Assembly (NCBI GenBank): GCA_001941065.1
Contig: MSHJ01000015.1
Location: forward strand, 248,001-312,000
Source of the DNA: Alistipes sp. Zagget8
GTDB lineage: Bacteria > Bacteroidota > Bacteroidia > Bacteroidales > Rikenellaceae
Direction: 5' to 3'
Length of the DNA: 64,000 nucleotides
Program-made: the position numbers and the translations under genes
The notes under the pieces: model-generated
Databases searched by the model: none
Told to the model about the DNA's origin: nothing
Seen by the model: only the letters and a program-made list of their open reading frames with translations
In this document: piece by piece, positions 37,232 through 46,267 of the stretch
Position numbering within the stretch: position 1 is the first letter of the stretch
Layout of the letters: each line of letters opens with the position of its first letter

Positions 37232-39202
37232 TCAGTAGGGCAGGCTGATGCGGATGCAGCAGCCTCCCTCGTACTCGGGGCAGACGTGGATGTCGCCGCC
37301 CAGGCGGGTGATTACCAGCCGGCAGAGGTAGAGCCCGATGCCCGTTCCGGGTTTGAAGGGATCGACTTTGGTGAAGCGTTCGAAGACCCACTCCCGCTTT
37401 TCGGGCGGGATGCCGATGCCCGTGTCGCTGACGCTGATGCGCAGCATGCGGTTCGTCCGGTCGTCGTGGCAGGCGAGGGTGATGTGTCCCGCAGCGGTGA
37501 ATTTGGCGGCGTTCTGCAGCAGGTTGTCGATCACGCGCGTCAGATAGACCGCATTGGTCGGGACGACGCAGGTTCCCCCCCCCTCCATCGCCTCGAAGCT
37601 ATACACTACGGAGGGATTGGCGCTCAGCTGCTTCTGCAGCTCCAGCCGTTCGGCGCAGATCAGGCACACATCGGTCTCGGCCACCGGGAGGGGTTCTTCG
37701 GTGCTGATGAGTTTCGAGAGTTCCAGCATGTTCTCGAGCAGCGACGTCAGGGCCGCGGTGCTTTTCCGGATCTCCTCCTGGTACAGATGCCGCGCTTCGG
37801 GGTCCTCCTCGGTCAGCATCAGTTCCGAAAAACCGTTGATGGCGTTCAGGGGCGTGCGTATCTCGTGGCACATCGAGTTGATGAACGCCGTCTTCATCTT
37901 TTCGCTCTCCGCGGCGCGGCAACTCTGCCGCTGCGCCTCCTCGTGGGCCGCGTGCGACAGCCGTTTCGCCTGCTTCAGCCGCCGGACCATCGCCTGCTGG
38001 TAGACGATCCAGCCGACGAGCAGCAGCACGACGACCGCACCGGCGACGAGCATGAAGAACTTGCTGCGGTCGGCCAGCCGGGCCTTTTCGAGTTCGAGGC
38101 GGTCGACGTTGAGCAGGGTCCGCATCTCGGCCAGATGTCGCTGCGCTTCGTCCATGCGGTTGTGATAGCGGTATTCGTTACCCTCCCGCACGGCTTTGAG
38201 CGCCTTTTCGTAATCGCCTGCCTTTTCATACATGTGCGACTGCGCCATGTAAATGGAGCCGAGATCGGCCTTTTTACCCGTCCGGGCATAGTGGGTCAGC
38301 ACCGAGTCGACGTAGGCGGCGGCCCGCAGGTTGTCGCCCGTGCACTCGTAATAGCGGGCGCTGGTCCTGTAAATCTCCTCGAGGTCGTTCCGCTCCCGGG
38401 CCAGCAGCATACACCGGTCGTAATATTCGGTGAGCTGTTCCCGGGGAATGAGGTCGAGCAGAAAGACCATTTTGCCGTAAATCCGCATCGGGTATTCCGT
38501 CGTGTCGCGGTGGGGACGGTCGGGGCGGGTGTCCATCGCCAGCCACGCACGGTGCAGGTCGAGGCATTTCTCGAGCTCGCCGGCCGCCCGTCGGTCTTCG
38601 GCGTAGGCATAGAGGTCGCTGAGCTCCTCGCGGCAGAGTTTTTCGAGGTGGATGCGCTCGTCGAGCGGGTATTTTTCGAGCCTTCGGAGCGCCTGCTCCA
38701 CATAGGGGATAGCCTGGGGTATGTTGCCGTAGGCTTCGGCGGCGATCGACTGGTAGTCGATCGAAAGTCCCGTCAGGAATTCCAGCTCGATCAGCTCTTC
38801 GGGCGTGAGGTCGCCCGGTCTCTTTTCCCGGAGTTTCGCCAGCGCGTGGTCCGTCGCTTCGAACGAATTGGCGGCGATCATCTGTTTCCAGAGCCGGCTG
38901 ACGTTGAGCGATGTGCGGAACAGGGCGTGGCGGGGTTCGGGGAGGAGACTGTCGGCGAGGCGGATGAACTCCAGGGCCCGTTCAGGCTCCCGGGCCGCCA
39001 GTTTCTGCACGAGCCGGTCCAGGGCTTCGCGGCAGCCGTAGTCGTCTCCGGCTTCGGCGGCTTCGGCGAGCGTCTGCTCCCAATGGCCGGTCGGTGCTGC
39101 GGACAGACTATCGGTTGCCGGGGATGCGGAGTGCGCCGTCAGGGCGGCGCAGATTGTCAGGAATAGGGCCCCGGAGAGGGCTTTCGAGATAATCGGGCGC
39201 AT
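37232..39202 (-). CDS. TPR-sensor histidine kinase
   Basis: The 656-aa protein starts MRPIISKALSGAL with a signal peptide. A periplasmic, helical, TPR-like region spans about 35-370 (ARYYECTGDNLRAAAYVD, SHMYEKAGDYEKALKAV). A membrane span lies near 378-400 (FFMLVAGAVVVLLLVGW), followed by a short coiled-coil linker. The HisKA domain has His446 (MCHEIRTPLNAI) and the HATPase domain has NLLQNAAKF and DTGIGIPPE, with GTGIGLYLC. No receiver or DNA-binding domain is attached and no response regulator is adjacent, so it is an orphan kinase. The signal is unknown. Confidence 0.9.
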   Translation of the reverse strand: MRPIISKALSGALFLTICAALTAHSASPATDSLSAAPTGHWEQTLAEAAEAGDDYGCREALDRLVQKLAAREPERALEFIRLADSLLPEPRHALFRTSLNVSRLWKQMIAANSFEATDHALAKLREKRPGDLTPEELIELEFLTGLSIDYQSIAAEAYGNIPQAIPYVEQALRRLEKYPLDERIHLEKLCREELSDLYAYAEDRRAAGELEKCLDLHRAWLAMDTRPDRPHRDTTEYPMRIYGKMVFLLDLIPREQLTEYYDRCMLLARERNDLEEIYRTSARYYECTGDNLRAAAYVDSVLTHYARTGKKADLGSIYMAQSHMYEKAGDYEKALKAVREGNEYRYHNRMDEAQRHLAEMRTLLNVDRLELEKARLADRSKFFMLVAGAVVVLLLVGWIVYQQAMVRRLKQAKRLSHAAHEEAQRQSCRAAESEKMKTAFINSMCHEIRTPLNAINGFSELMLTEEDPEARHLYQEEIRKSTAALTSLLENMLELSKLISTEEPLPVAETDVCLICAERLELQKQLSANPSVVYSFEAMEGGGTCVVPTNAVYLTRVIDNLLQNAAKFTAAGHITLACHDDRTNRMLRISVSDTGIGIPPEKREWVFERFTKVDPFKPGTGIGLYLCRLVITRLGGDIHVCPEYEGGCCIRISLPY

Positions 39203-39294
39203 AACGGTTTCGAAAAACAAAAAATTCGTACAAATTTAAAAATAAATACAAAAAACCAAACTTGTTTTCCATCGAAAATGCTCGCAGGGGGAGC

Positions 39295-39330
39295 GAAAAA
39301 AGGGAGACAGGGCGATACTCCCTGCCTCCC
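39295..39330 (-). terminator. Intrinsic terminator after clpC
   Basis: GGGAGACAGGG (39302-39312) pairs with CCCTGCCTCCC (39320-39330) with one mismatch; on the minus strand the stem ends in TTTTTT. Confidence 0.75.
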
Positions 39331-39349
39331 TGGGGAGTCACGATGCGGT

Positions 39350-41803
39350 TCAGGCCACGCGCAGCTTCACGCCGCGGGCCTTGTCCGATTCCACGACAAC
39401 GGTGTCGCCCTCGTGGAGCTTGCCGTCGATGATCAGCGCCGAAAGAGGTTCCTCGACGTTGTCCATCAGCGTCCGCTTCAGCGAACGCACGCCGTAGCGC
39501 GATTCGTAGCCCATGGCCGCCAGGCGGCGTTTGGCTCCTTCGGTGATCTTCACCTTGTAGCCCAGCCGTTTCGTGCGGTTGAGCAGTCCCTGCAGTTCCA
39601 GCTCGATGATGCGTTCCACGTCGGCGATCTCCAGCGTGCGGAACAGGATGATGTCGTCGATCCGGTTCAGGAACTCCGGGGCGAAGGTCTGCTCCAGCGC
39701 CTTGCGGTACTCGCTCTGGGGCGTCACGTCGGCCACGGCGCTCTTCGAGGTGGTGCTGTAACCCACCTGCACCGATTTCTGGACCACGGCCCGCGAACCC
39801 ACGTTCGAGGTCATGATGATGATCGTGTTGCGGAAGTCGACCTTGCGCCCCGAGCCGTCGGTGAGGTGCCCTTCGTCGAAAATCTGCAGCATGGCGTTGA
39901 AGACCTCGGGATGGGCCTTCTCGATCTCGTCGAAGAGCACCACGGCGTAGGGCTGACGACGTACGGCCTCCGTTAACTGGCCTCCTTCGCCGTAACCGAC
40001 GTATCCGGGGGGCGAGCCGATCAGACGCGCCACGTTGTGTTTCTCGCCGTACTCGCTCATGTCGATGCGGATCAGTCCGCGGTGTTCGTCGAACAGCCAT
40101 TTCGACACCTCCTTGGCCAGCAGCGTTTTGCCCACGCCCGTGGGACCCACGAAGAGGAAGACCCCGATGGGGCGGTTCTCGTCCTTCAGCCCCGCGCGGG
40201 AACGCTGGATCGTGCGTGAAATCTTCTCCACGGCCTCCTGCTGTCCTACGACGCGCCGGGCGAGGTGGTCGCGCAGGGTTTGCAGACGGCTCATCTCGCC
40301 GCCCGAGACCCGCTCGGCCGGGATGCCCGTCATCGCCGTGATGACCTGCTGGATGTGCTCTGCGGTGATTTCCACGGGGTTGTTCTCCAGCGAACGCTTC
40401 CATTCGGCGCTGGTCTCGCCCAGCTTCGAACGCAGCGCGATCTCGCGCACACGCGCCGATGCGGCTTTTTCATAGATCAGCGCTTCGACCGCTTCGCGGC
40501 GTTCGCGCTTGGCCTCGCTGAGCGCGGCTTTCATGGCCTGCAGCTCTTCGGGCTCACGCGCCGACTGCAGGTGCGCCCGCGATCCGGCCTCGTCCATGAC
40601 GTCGATGGCCTTGTCGGGGAAGTAGCGGTCGGTGATGTAGCGTCCGGTGAGGTTCACGCAGGCTTCCAGCGCCTCCTCCGTGTAGCGCACCTTGTGGTGG
40701 CTCTCGTAGTGAGGGGCGATGTTGCGCAGGATCTGGAGCGTCTGCTCGGGGCTCGTGGGCTCGACCACGACCTTCTGGAAACGCCGCTCGAGGGCCGAGT
40801 CGCTCTCGATGTTCTCGCGGTACTCGTCGAGCGTCGTGGCGCCGATGGTCTGCAGTTCGCCGCGTGCCAGGGCCGGTTTGAGGATGTTCGCCGTATCGAG
40901 GCTGCCCTGCGTCGAGCCGGCGCCGACGATGGTGTGGATTTCGTCGATGAAGATGATCGTATCCTTGGCCTTACGCAGTTCGTCCAGCAGCTGCTGCATG
41001 CGCTCCTCGAATTCGCCGCGGAATTTCGTGCCCGCCACGAGCGACGAAACGTCGAGCGAGAAAAGCGTCTTGTCGGCGATGGTGTAGGGCACCTCGCCGC
41101 GTGCCATACGCAGCGCCAGCCCCTCGACGATGGCGCTCTTGCCCACGCCGGCTTCGCCGATCAGGATCGGGTTGTTCTTCTTGCGGCGCGAGAGAATCTG
41201 CACTACGCGCTCGATCTCCTGCTCACGCCCCACGACGGGGTCGATCTTGCCCTCGCGGGCCAGCCGCGTGAGGTTCACGCCGAATTTGTCCAGCAGGTGG
41301 GCCGTCTCCTTTTCGGCGGATTTGTTCTCTTCGCCGAAATCGAGCATGTGAACCTGTATCTCCGAGCGGAAATCGTCGCCCACGGAGAATTTCTGCAGGT
41401 CCTCGGCGACGGTCTCCGGCGTCACGTGGTACATCTCCAGCACGCGCGACGTCGCTGTCGTGCGGTCCTTGATGACGGCCAGCAGCGCATGGGCGGTCGA
41501 GACGCTTCGGGTGGCACCCGACGTCGAGAGCAGCTCTTCGGTGAAATCCCGGAAGAAAACCTCCGGGGAGCGGGATTCCTGCGCACTGACGGTAATTATC
41601 TCGCGCTCGATGCGCAGGCGTACTTGGTAAAGCTCCCAGTCCTTGAGCCGGGAGGATAGAATCTGATAGGCGAGCGAACCCTCCTCGCGGAGCAGCTCCA
41701 GCGTGAGGAAGTCCTTGAGCGAATGCGTCATTCCCGCCTTCGTGGTGTTGAATGCCGAACGGGCAATGATACCCTCCAGCGTTTTCGAAATTTTCAGTTG
41801 CAT
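39350..41803 (-). CDS. clpC: ClpC/ClpA-type AAA+ unfoldase
   Basis: The 817-aa Hsp100 protein has a divergent N-domain (about 1-150) and two AAA+ modules: D1 with [15 protein letters not shown] and [14 protein letters not shown], and D2 with [15 protein letters not shown] and [14 protein letters not shown] short middle region is present ([19 protein letters not shown]), shorter than the ClpB coiled coil, which favours ClpC. The ClpP-docking loop, VGF in Bacillus ClpC, reads VGY here. It would unfold substrates for the ClpP encoded at 18995-19663. It appears to be monocistronic. Confidence 0.93.
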   Translation of the reverse strand: MQLKISKTLEGIIARSAFNTTKAGMTHSLKDFLTLELLREEGSLAYQILSSRLKDWELYQVRLRIEREIITVSAQESRSPEVFFRDFTEELLSTSGATRSVSTAHALLAVIKDRTTATSRVLEMYHVTPETVAEDLQKFSVGDDFRSEIQVHMLDFGEENKSAEKETAHLLDKFGVNLTRLAREGKIDPVVGREQEIERVVQILSRRKKNNPILIGEAGVGKSAIVEGLALRMARGEVPYTIADKTLFSLDVSSLVAGTKFRGEFEERMQQLLDELRKAKDTIIFIDEIHTIVGAGSTQGSLDTANILKPALARGELQTIGATTLDEYRENIESDSALERRFQKVVVEPTSPEQTLQILRNIAPHYESHHKVRYTEEALEACVNLTGRYITDRYFPDKAIDVMDEAGSRAHLQSAREPEELQAMKAALSEAKRERREAVEALIYEKAASARVREIALRSKLGETSAEWKRSLENNPVEITAEHIQQVITAMTGIPAERVSGGEMSRLQTLRDHLARRVVGQQEAVEKISRTIQRSRAGLKDENRPIGVFLFVGPTGVGKTLLAKEVSKWLFDEHRGLIRIDMSEYGEKHNVARLIGSPPGYVGYGEGGQLTEAVRRQPYAVVLFDEIEKAHPEVFNAMLQIFDEGHLTDGSGRKVDFRNTIIIMTSNVGSRAVVQKSVQVGYSTTSKSAVADVTPQSEYRKALEQTFAPEFLNRIDDIILFRTLEIADVERIIELELQGLLNRTKRLGYKVKITEGAKRRLAAMGYESRYGVRSLKRTLMDNVEEPLSALIIDGKLHEGDTVVVESDKARGVKLRVA

Positions 41804-42195
41804 GTTGCGTCGTCGTTAATGAATTCGCTATACTAACGGCGAAGCGTATCTGATTATTGTCAGGTCGTTTTTGTTTGGTTGCTGAACTGTGCTCGTTGAT
41901 TATGAGATTGTTCCGTGTCTGAGGCCCCTCTCGGGCCGATCTTGAGGGTTGGGACTACCGATTGTTTATCAGGGGGTTGCGGGCTGTATTGGGTTTCCGA
42001 TGGGCGGAATTGTACAGATCGGGCCGTTCTGCGGCGTGTCTCGGCGGAATGCGACGTTTATCGCTTTGACTATCAGCTATGTCCGTCCGGAATGCGATTC
42101 CGGCTTTTTTGATATATTAATCGGGTTCGGGTGGGAAGGTAGCTGAAAAAGCCGGGGTAAGCTGAATCTTTTGGTCCGGGTGAAAACCGATTTTC
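41804..42195 (+). other. 392-base intergenic stretch with a plus-strand terminator; possible small RNA
   Basis: No recognisable gene. Overlapping plus-strand frames of about 65 codons show no family features. A short hairpin (GGCCC/GGGCC near 41922-41938) and the strong plus-strand terminator at 42087-42110 suggest a transcript ending there, although both neighbouring genes are on the minus strand. No TAnnTTTG promoter was found. Confidence 0.3.
42087..42110 (+). terminator. Plus-strand intrinsic terminator in a gap between minus-strand genes
   Basis: CCGGAAT-GCG-ATTCCGG is a perfect 7-bp stem followed by C and six T. On the minus strand no T tract follows the stem, so the signal is directional. 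Confidence 0.65.
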
Positions 42196-42690
42196 CTATT
42201 TTCGCGGCCATTCGCCGACCTCCATGTCGCGCATGTCCGTGCCGTCGATCACCAGCCGAATGGCGGTGCGGACCTTGTGGAATCCGGACTCCCCGGCGGC
42301 GCCGGGATTGACCGCCAGCAGGTCGTAAACGGGGTCGTAAACCACCTTGAGGATATGGGAGTGTCCGGCGATGAAGAGTTTCGGCCGCACGGACTGGATT
42401 TTCTGCACCGCCCGCGGATCGTAGCGGCGCGGATAGCCGCCGATGTGGGTCATCAGCACCCGGACGCCCTCGCATTCGAAGGAGAGGAACTGGGGGTAGA
42501 TGCGGCGCGTCAGTCCGCCGTCGATGTTGCCGCTCACGGCCTTCAGCGGTTTGAAGGTGGCGATCCGGTCGGCCAGCTCGATCGAGCCGATGTCGCCCGC
42601 GTGCCAGAGTTCGTCGACGTCCCGGAAGAAATTCATCAGGGTTTCGTCGAAGGTGCCGTGGGTGTCGGATAGGATGCCGATGCGTTTCAT
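42196..42690 (-). CDS. YfcE/MJ0936-type metallophosphoesterase
   Basis: The 164-aa protein starts MKRIGILSDTHGTFDE with the metal-binding SDTHG motif, then LWHAGDIGS, AVSGNIDGG, VLMTHIGGYP and FIAGHSH, the full calcineurin-like set of this small subfamily. Members hydrolyse phosphodiesters in vitro; the physiological substrate is generally unknown. The start at 42690 is decided by these motifs and by the promoter box at 42705; an upstream in-frame ATG lies before that box. Confidence 0.93.
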   Translation of the reverse strand: MKRIGILSDTHGTFDETLMNFFRDVDELWHAGDIGSIELADRIATFKPLKAVSGNIDGGLTRRIYPQFLSFECEGVRVLMTHIGGYPRRYDPRAVQKIQSVRPKLFIAGHSHILKVVYDPVYDLLAVNPGAAGESGFHKVRTAIRLVIDGTDMRDMEVGEWPRK

Positions 42691-42704
42691 GGGGTTGTTT
42701 TGGA

Positions 42705-42712
42705 CAAAGGTA
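42705..42712 (-). promoter_or_regulatory. Promoter -7 box (TACCTTTG) of the phosphoesterase gene
   Basis: Minus-strand TACCTTTG 15 bases before the ATG at 42690. Confidence 0.65.
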
Positions 42713-42739
42713 GCGATTTTTTCCGTGTCTTGATATATG

Positions 42740-42774
42740 TATGATCGTTTCAATTTAATGTACGATCGTTTCAA
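42740..42774 (+). repeat. Two direct 14-base repeats upstream of the fimbrillin locus
   Basis: TATGATCGTTTCAA (42740-42753) and TACGATCGTTTCAA (42761-42774) differ at one base and are spaced 21 bases start to start, two helical turns. They end about 20 bases before the plus-strand TAAATTTG box at 42795 and lie upstream of the divergent phosphoesterase promoter. The layout fits a tandem regulator-binding site. Confidence 0.55.
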
Positions 42775-42794
42775 CCCGCCTCGGCGAGGCTGCC

Positions 42795-42802
42795 TAAATT
42801 TG
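42795..42802 (+). promoter_or_regulatory. Promoter -7 box (TAAATTTG) for the microprotein-fimbrillin genes
   Basis: TAAATTTG fits TAnnTTTG; the transcript would start near 42809, about 20 bases before the small ORF. The direct repeats overlap the expected -33 region. Confidence 0.5.
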
Positions 42803-42828
42803 TGTATATACCTAAAACTTCAAACGTT

Positions 42829-42987
42829 ATGCAGTACAGGATTACTCCTCCCCGTGCCTCCGGGGACCGATATGCGGCTCCCGCCGTTACAATCGTAGAG
42901 GTGGCTGTGGAGCGCGGTTTCGCCGGCTCCGATTACGATGACCTGACGCTTCCCGAATTCGGCGTCGTGGACGAAGACCAATGGTAA
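42829..42987 (+). CDS. 52-aa microprotein preceding a fimbrillin-like lipoprotein
   Basis: Starts MQYRITPPRASGDRYAAP and ends in the acidic PEFGVVDEDQW. The middle, PAVTIVEVAVERGFAGSDYDD, has the look of short Bacteroidales proteins with a P-x-V-x-x-x-E-x-x-x-E-x-GFAxS pattern often found next to fimbrillin-type genes (recollection, not searched). There is no signal peptide or membrane segment. A promoter box lies just upstream, and the lipoprotein gene starts 20 bases downstream on the same strand. The function is unknown. Confidence 0.6.
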   Translation: MQYRITPPRASGDRYAAPAVTIVEVAVERGFAGSDYDDLTLPEFGVVDEDQW

Positions 42988-43007
42988 ACCCGATAAACAC
43001 GACAGCC

Positions 43008-44468
43008 ATGAAAAAACTGACTTTCCTTGCAGGTGCGGCACTGGTGTGCGCCCTGGTGTGCCCGGGTTGTTCCGGGGACGGATTCGATGAAATGAACGGG
43101 ACGCCCGATGCCGGGAATCCCGACACGCCCGCGGTCGAAGGCGGCATCCGCACGCTGACCGTCGGCATGGCGCAGTTCGGCGCACCCGGGACCCGGGCGT
43201 CGTTCGGCGACGAGAGCGACGGGAAACTGCCCGTATTCTGGGACGGGAACGACCGGATCGTCGCTTACGAAACGGCGGGGGAATATACCGTCGGACACGC
43301 TTACCGGCTTGTGGGCGCAGGCGGTTCGGCCAGCGGGACGTTCTCTTACGACGGCGGGCAGACGGCTCCGGCATCCGTTGCCGAGATTTATTATCCCGAG
43401 GCGCTGGCCGCAAGCGGATTCGCCGTGCCTGCGGAGCAGACCTACACGCCCGGCAGTTTCGACCCTGCGGCCCATGTCATGCGGGCTTCGGTGAGCGACC
43501 CCGGCGCTCCGATCGCGTTCGAAAGCCTGGTTTCGGTCGCCTGCCTCCGGCTGACCGGCAGCGGCGAGAAGGTGACTTCGGTGCGCCTGGACCTGACGCC
43601 TTCGGGCGGGCAGGCGAAGCGTTACACGCTTGCGTGCCCCGGTGACGGCGTGGAGCTTTCGGCGACGCCGACGGCATTTTATATCGTAGTCGAGGGTTCG
43701 GAAACCCCGTGCGACGCGGCTTTTACGGTGGCCGTGGGCGGAACGGAGACGATGGTTCAGAAGACGACCGCCGCCAAGACCTTTGCAGCCTCCACCGTGG
43801 TGCGCCTTCCGGTGGTCGCCTATGCGAAAAACCTTTATCAGGTGCTGGACTATTGGCCCAATGATACGGCGCCCGAAGGCATTGTCTTTTCGGTTTCGAA
43901 CGGTGGACTCAACGGCGTGATTCTGTCGCATCAGGAGCAGACCGGGAACTGGGGACCGAACAAGAGTGAAAAGAACGACGGTGTGACGCTGATGCGCGAG
44001 GAGCCCGAAGACGGATTGGCCGTGACGCAACAGTTGATCGGTTTACGCAAGGATGTTGCTGATTTCGCGGCAACTTATCCCGGTTTCGAATGGGTGCTGA
44101 ACACGAAAAATGCAAGCGACGCCAATGGTGTTTGGTATGTGCCCACACGTCCGGAATTGCGGGAACTTTATCTGGTGATGTGCGGGATGGACCCTGCGGC
44201 CCATTCCGAGTGGAAGGCGACGGCGGATAATGTCGCTTTGGAGGGATATAACTCCTCGGATGCCGTGGCGGCGCGGCAGTCGTTTAAAACGAAACTGGAT
44301 GCTATTTCCGATTCCAATCCGCTCGTTTTGACCGGTCGTCTGTATTCCTGCTATGAAAACGGAGGAGGGGATTCCGTTTGGTCAATCCAATTAGATCAAG
44401 GTATGTACAGGGTGATGACCAAGTCCGGAGGGCAATACTGCCGTATCCGGCCCGTAAGAAGGTTCTGA
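43008..44468 (+). CDS. Fimbrillin-like surface lipoprotein
   Basis: The 486-aa protein starts MKKLTFLAGAALVCALVCPGC with a lipobox cysteine at residue 21. The N-terminal half (about 45-290) resembles the fimbrillin/Mfa-type fold of Bacteroidales pilin lipoproteins (TRASFGDESDGKLPVFWDGNDRI is the usual post-signal segment; LPVVAYAKNLYQVLDYWP links onward). The C-terminal part (about 300-486) looks like a DUF1566/FISUMP-like domain: GIVFSVSNGG, GVWYVPTRPELRELY, and LYSCYE followed by YCRIRPVRRF. It is probably a surface adhesin or structural lipoprotein. It has no minor-pilin partners nearby, so a full fimbria is not supported. A strong terminator follows. Confidence 0.8.
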   Translation: MKKLTFLAGAALVCALVCPGCSGDGFDEMNGTPDAGNPDTPAVEGGIRTLTVGMAQFGAPGTRASFGDESDGKLPVFWDGNDRIVAYETAGEYTVGHAYRLVGAGGSASGTFSYDGGQTAPASVAEIYYPEALAASGFAVPAEQTYTPGSFDPAAHVMRASVSDPGAPIAFESLVSVACLRLTGSGEKVTSVRLDLTPSGGQAKRYTLACPGDGVELSATPTAFYIVVEGSETPCDAAFTVAVGGTETMVQKTTAAKTFAASTVVRLPVVAYAKNLYQVLDYWPNDTAPEGIVFSVSNGGLNGVILSHQEQTGNWGPNKSEKNDGVTLMREEPEDGLAVTQQLIGLRKDVADFAATYPGFEWVLNTKNASDANGVWYVPTRPELRELYLVMCGMDPAAHSEWKATADNVALEGYNSSDAVAARQSFKTKLDAISDSNPLVLTGRLYSCYENGGGDSVWSIQLDQGMYRVMTKSGGQYCRIRPVRRF

Positions 44469-44488
44469 CCTGACAACTTTCGATAACG

Positions 44489-44521
44489 AATCGGTCCGCC
44501 ACAAGGCGGACCGATTTTGTT
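44489..44521 (+). terminator. Intrinsic terminator after the fimbrillin-like gene
   Basis: AATCGGTCCGCC (44489-44500) and GGCGGACCGATT (44505-44516) form a 12-bp perfect stem with an ACAA loop, followed by a T-rich tract. Confidence 0.85.
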
Positions 44522-44689
44522 TATTTGTACGCGATTCTGTATTTCAACGTATCACCGTCCGAGGCGTACGCCATCTCCCTCCCTGAGGGAGGGCCGGGGT
44601 GGGGTCAGAATTGTATACGCCGCCGCAGGCGGCGACACAACGACCGGCGACAGCAAAAAGAGGTACGATGGATGTACCCAAGTAACCGG

Positions 44690-45967
44690 CTATTTATACT
44701 TATCCTTCCAGAGCTGCGCCATTCGTTCGGCGATCTTCGCTTCGGTGGCGTTGCCGGTGTCGGGTTCGTAGAATTTCGTGCCCGACAGCGATTCCGGAAG
44801 AAATTCCATCTCGGCAAAATGCCCCGCGTAATCGTGGGCGTATTTGTACCCCTTGCCGTAACCCGCCTGATCCATCAGCTTCGTCGGGGCGTTGCGCAGA
44901 TGCAGCGGCACCGGACGGTTCGTCGTGTCGTGCTCGACCAGCCCCATCGCCTTGTTGATGGCCATGTAGGCCGAATTGCTCTTGGGACTGGTGGCCAGGT
45001 AGATCGTCGTTTCGGCCAGCGTGATGCGTGCTTCGGGCATACCGATCTTGTGTACCGTGTCGAAGCAGGCGTTGGCCAGCAGCAGGGCGTTGGGATTCGC
45101 CAGCCCGATGTCCTCCGAGGCCAGTATCACCAGCCGTCGGGCCAGGAAACGCGGCTCCTCGCCCCCGGCCAGCATCCGCGCGAGGTAGTAGACCGCGGCG
45201 TTGGGGTCGCTGCCCCGGACCGATTTGATAAAGGCCGAAATCACGTCGTAATGCTGCTCGCCGTTCTTGTCGTAGAGGGCGATGTTCTGCTGGAGGCAGT
45301 CGGTGACGTACTGGTCCGAAATCGTCACCTTGCCCTCCGTGGCCCCGACGACGATGTCGAGGATGTTCAGCAGTTTACGCGCGTCGCCGCCCGAGAATTT
45401 GAACAGCGCACCGGTCTCTGCGACCTCGATCTGGCGTTCCTTCAGCTCGATGTCGGTCTTCAGGGCCCGGTCGAGCAGCGTCTGCAAATCTTTGTCTTCG
45501 AGTGATTTGAGGATGTAGACCTGACAGCGGCTCAACAGCGGGGAGATCACCTCGAACGAAGGATTTTCGGTCGTGGCGCCGATCAGCGTGACGACGCCCT
45601 GCTCGACGGCCCCCAGCAGCGAATCCTGCTGCGACTTGTTGAAACGGTGGATTTCGTCGATGAACAGGAATGGCGGCGGCCGCTGGTCGAAGAACCGCTG
45701 CTTGCGGGCCGACTCGATCACCTCGCGCACGTCCTTCACGCCCGACGTGACGGCCGAGAGGGTGAAGAAGGGGCGTTCCAGTTGGGTGGCGACGATCTTC
45801 GCCAGCGTGGTCTTGCCCACGCCCGGAGGTCCCCAGAGGATGAACGACGGGACGTTGCCCGTCTCGAAGAACTTCCGGAACACCCCGTTTTTACCCACGA
45901 GGTGCTCCTGCCCGATGTATTCGTCTATCGTGCGGGGGCGCAGTCGTTCGGCTAAAGGTGCGGACAT
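44690..45967 (-). CDS. rarA: Replication-associated recombination protein A (RarA/MgsA AAA ATPase)
   Basis: The 425-aa protein starts MSAPLAERLRPRTIDEYIGQ. Walker A GPPGVGKTTLAKI (about 46-58), Walker B FLFIDEIHRFNKSQQD, sensor 1 GATTENPSFEV and the C-terminal tetramerisation region (FIKSVRGSDPNAAVYYLARM, ASEDIGLANPNAL) are all present. It acts at stalled replication forks with single-strand binding protein. Length and motifs are normal. A TATCTTTG box lies just upstream on the minus strand. Confidence 0.96.
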   Translation of the reverse strand: MSAPLAERLRPRTIDEYIGQEHLVGKNGVFRKFFETGNVPSFILWGPPGVGKTTLAKIVATQLERPFFTLSAVTSGVKDVREVIESARKQRFFDQRPPPFLFIDEIHRFNKSQQDSLLGAVEQGVVTLIGATTENPSFEVISPLLSRCQVYILKSLEDKDLQTLLDRALKTDIELKERQIEVAETGALFKFSGGDARKLLNILDIVVGATEGKVTISDQYVTDCLQQNIALYDKNGEQHYDVISAFIKSVRGSDPNAAVYYLARMLAGGEEPRFLARRLVILASEDIGLANPNALLLANACFDTVHKIGMPEARITLAETTIYLATSPKSNSAYMAINKAMGLVEHDTTNRPVPLHLRNAPTKLMDQAGYGKGYKYAHDYAGHFAEMEFLPESLSGTKFYEPDTGNATEAKIAERMAQLWKDKYK

Positions 45968-45987
45968 GGCAGGTTCGTTTTATGGTT

Positions 45988-45995
45988 CAAAGATA
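45988..45995 (-). promoter_or_regulatory. Promoter -7 box (TATCTTTG) of rarA
   Basis: Minus-strand TATCTTTG 21 bases before the rarA ATG; divergent from the plus-strand box at 46017. Confidence 0.65.
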
Positions 45996-46016
45996 CGAAT
46001 TTCCAAGAATTATTCC

Positions 46017-46142
46017 TACATTTGCCGGACATATCGACAAACACGGAAAGTGTAAGTCTATTCCCGAATCGTGAACGTAGGAAATTCACTCTGGCATGGG
46101 AATGGCGGACATCTTACCGCGTCATATCCATCTTATGGATAT
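46017..46142 (+). promoter_or_regulatory. Promoter box and palindrome upstream of a hypothetical gene
   Basis: TACATTTG (46017-46024) fits the -7 consensus and would give a leader of about 240 nt before the hypothetical gene. Within that leader ATATCCAT-CTT-ATGGATAT (46124-46142) is a perfect 8-base inverted repeat. The rest of the 300-base gap between rarA and the hypothetical gene shows nothing else recognisable. Confidence 0.4.
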
Positions 46143-46267
46143 AGGCGTGGGAGCTGTTGCTTATTTTATGCCAAAGGTATCCTACGACCTACGATTCTGA
46201 AATAAGTCTTCGGCACCACGCTTTCTGTATACAGTGGGTTGCAAAGGGGGCCTTGCGTCAAATACGA

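Noticed and set aside
41915..42146. Plus-strand frames of about 65 codons in the clpC-phosphoesterase gap
   Set aside because: Overlapping in two frames, composition not coding-like, and they run through the terminator hairpin.
42981..43007. Earlier in-frame start for the fimbrillin-like lipoprotein
   Set aside because: It would place nine residues before a standard lipoprotein signal peptide; the ATG at 43008 gives the proper Lys-Lys n-region.
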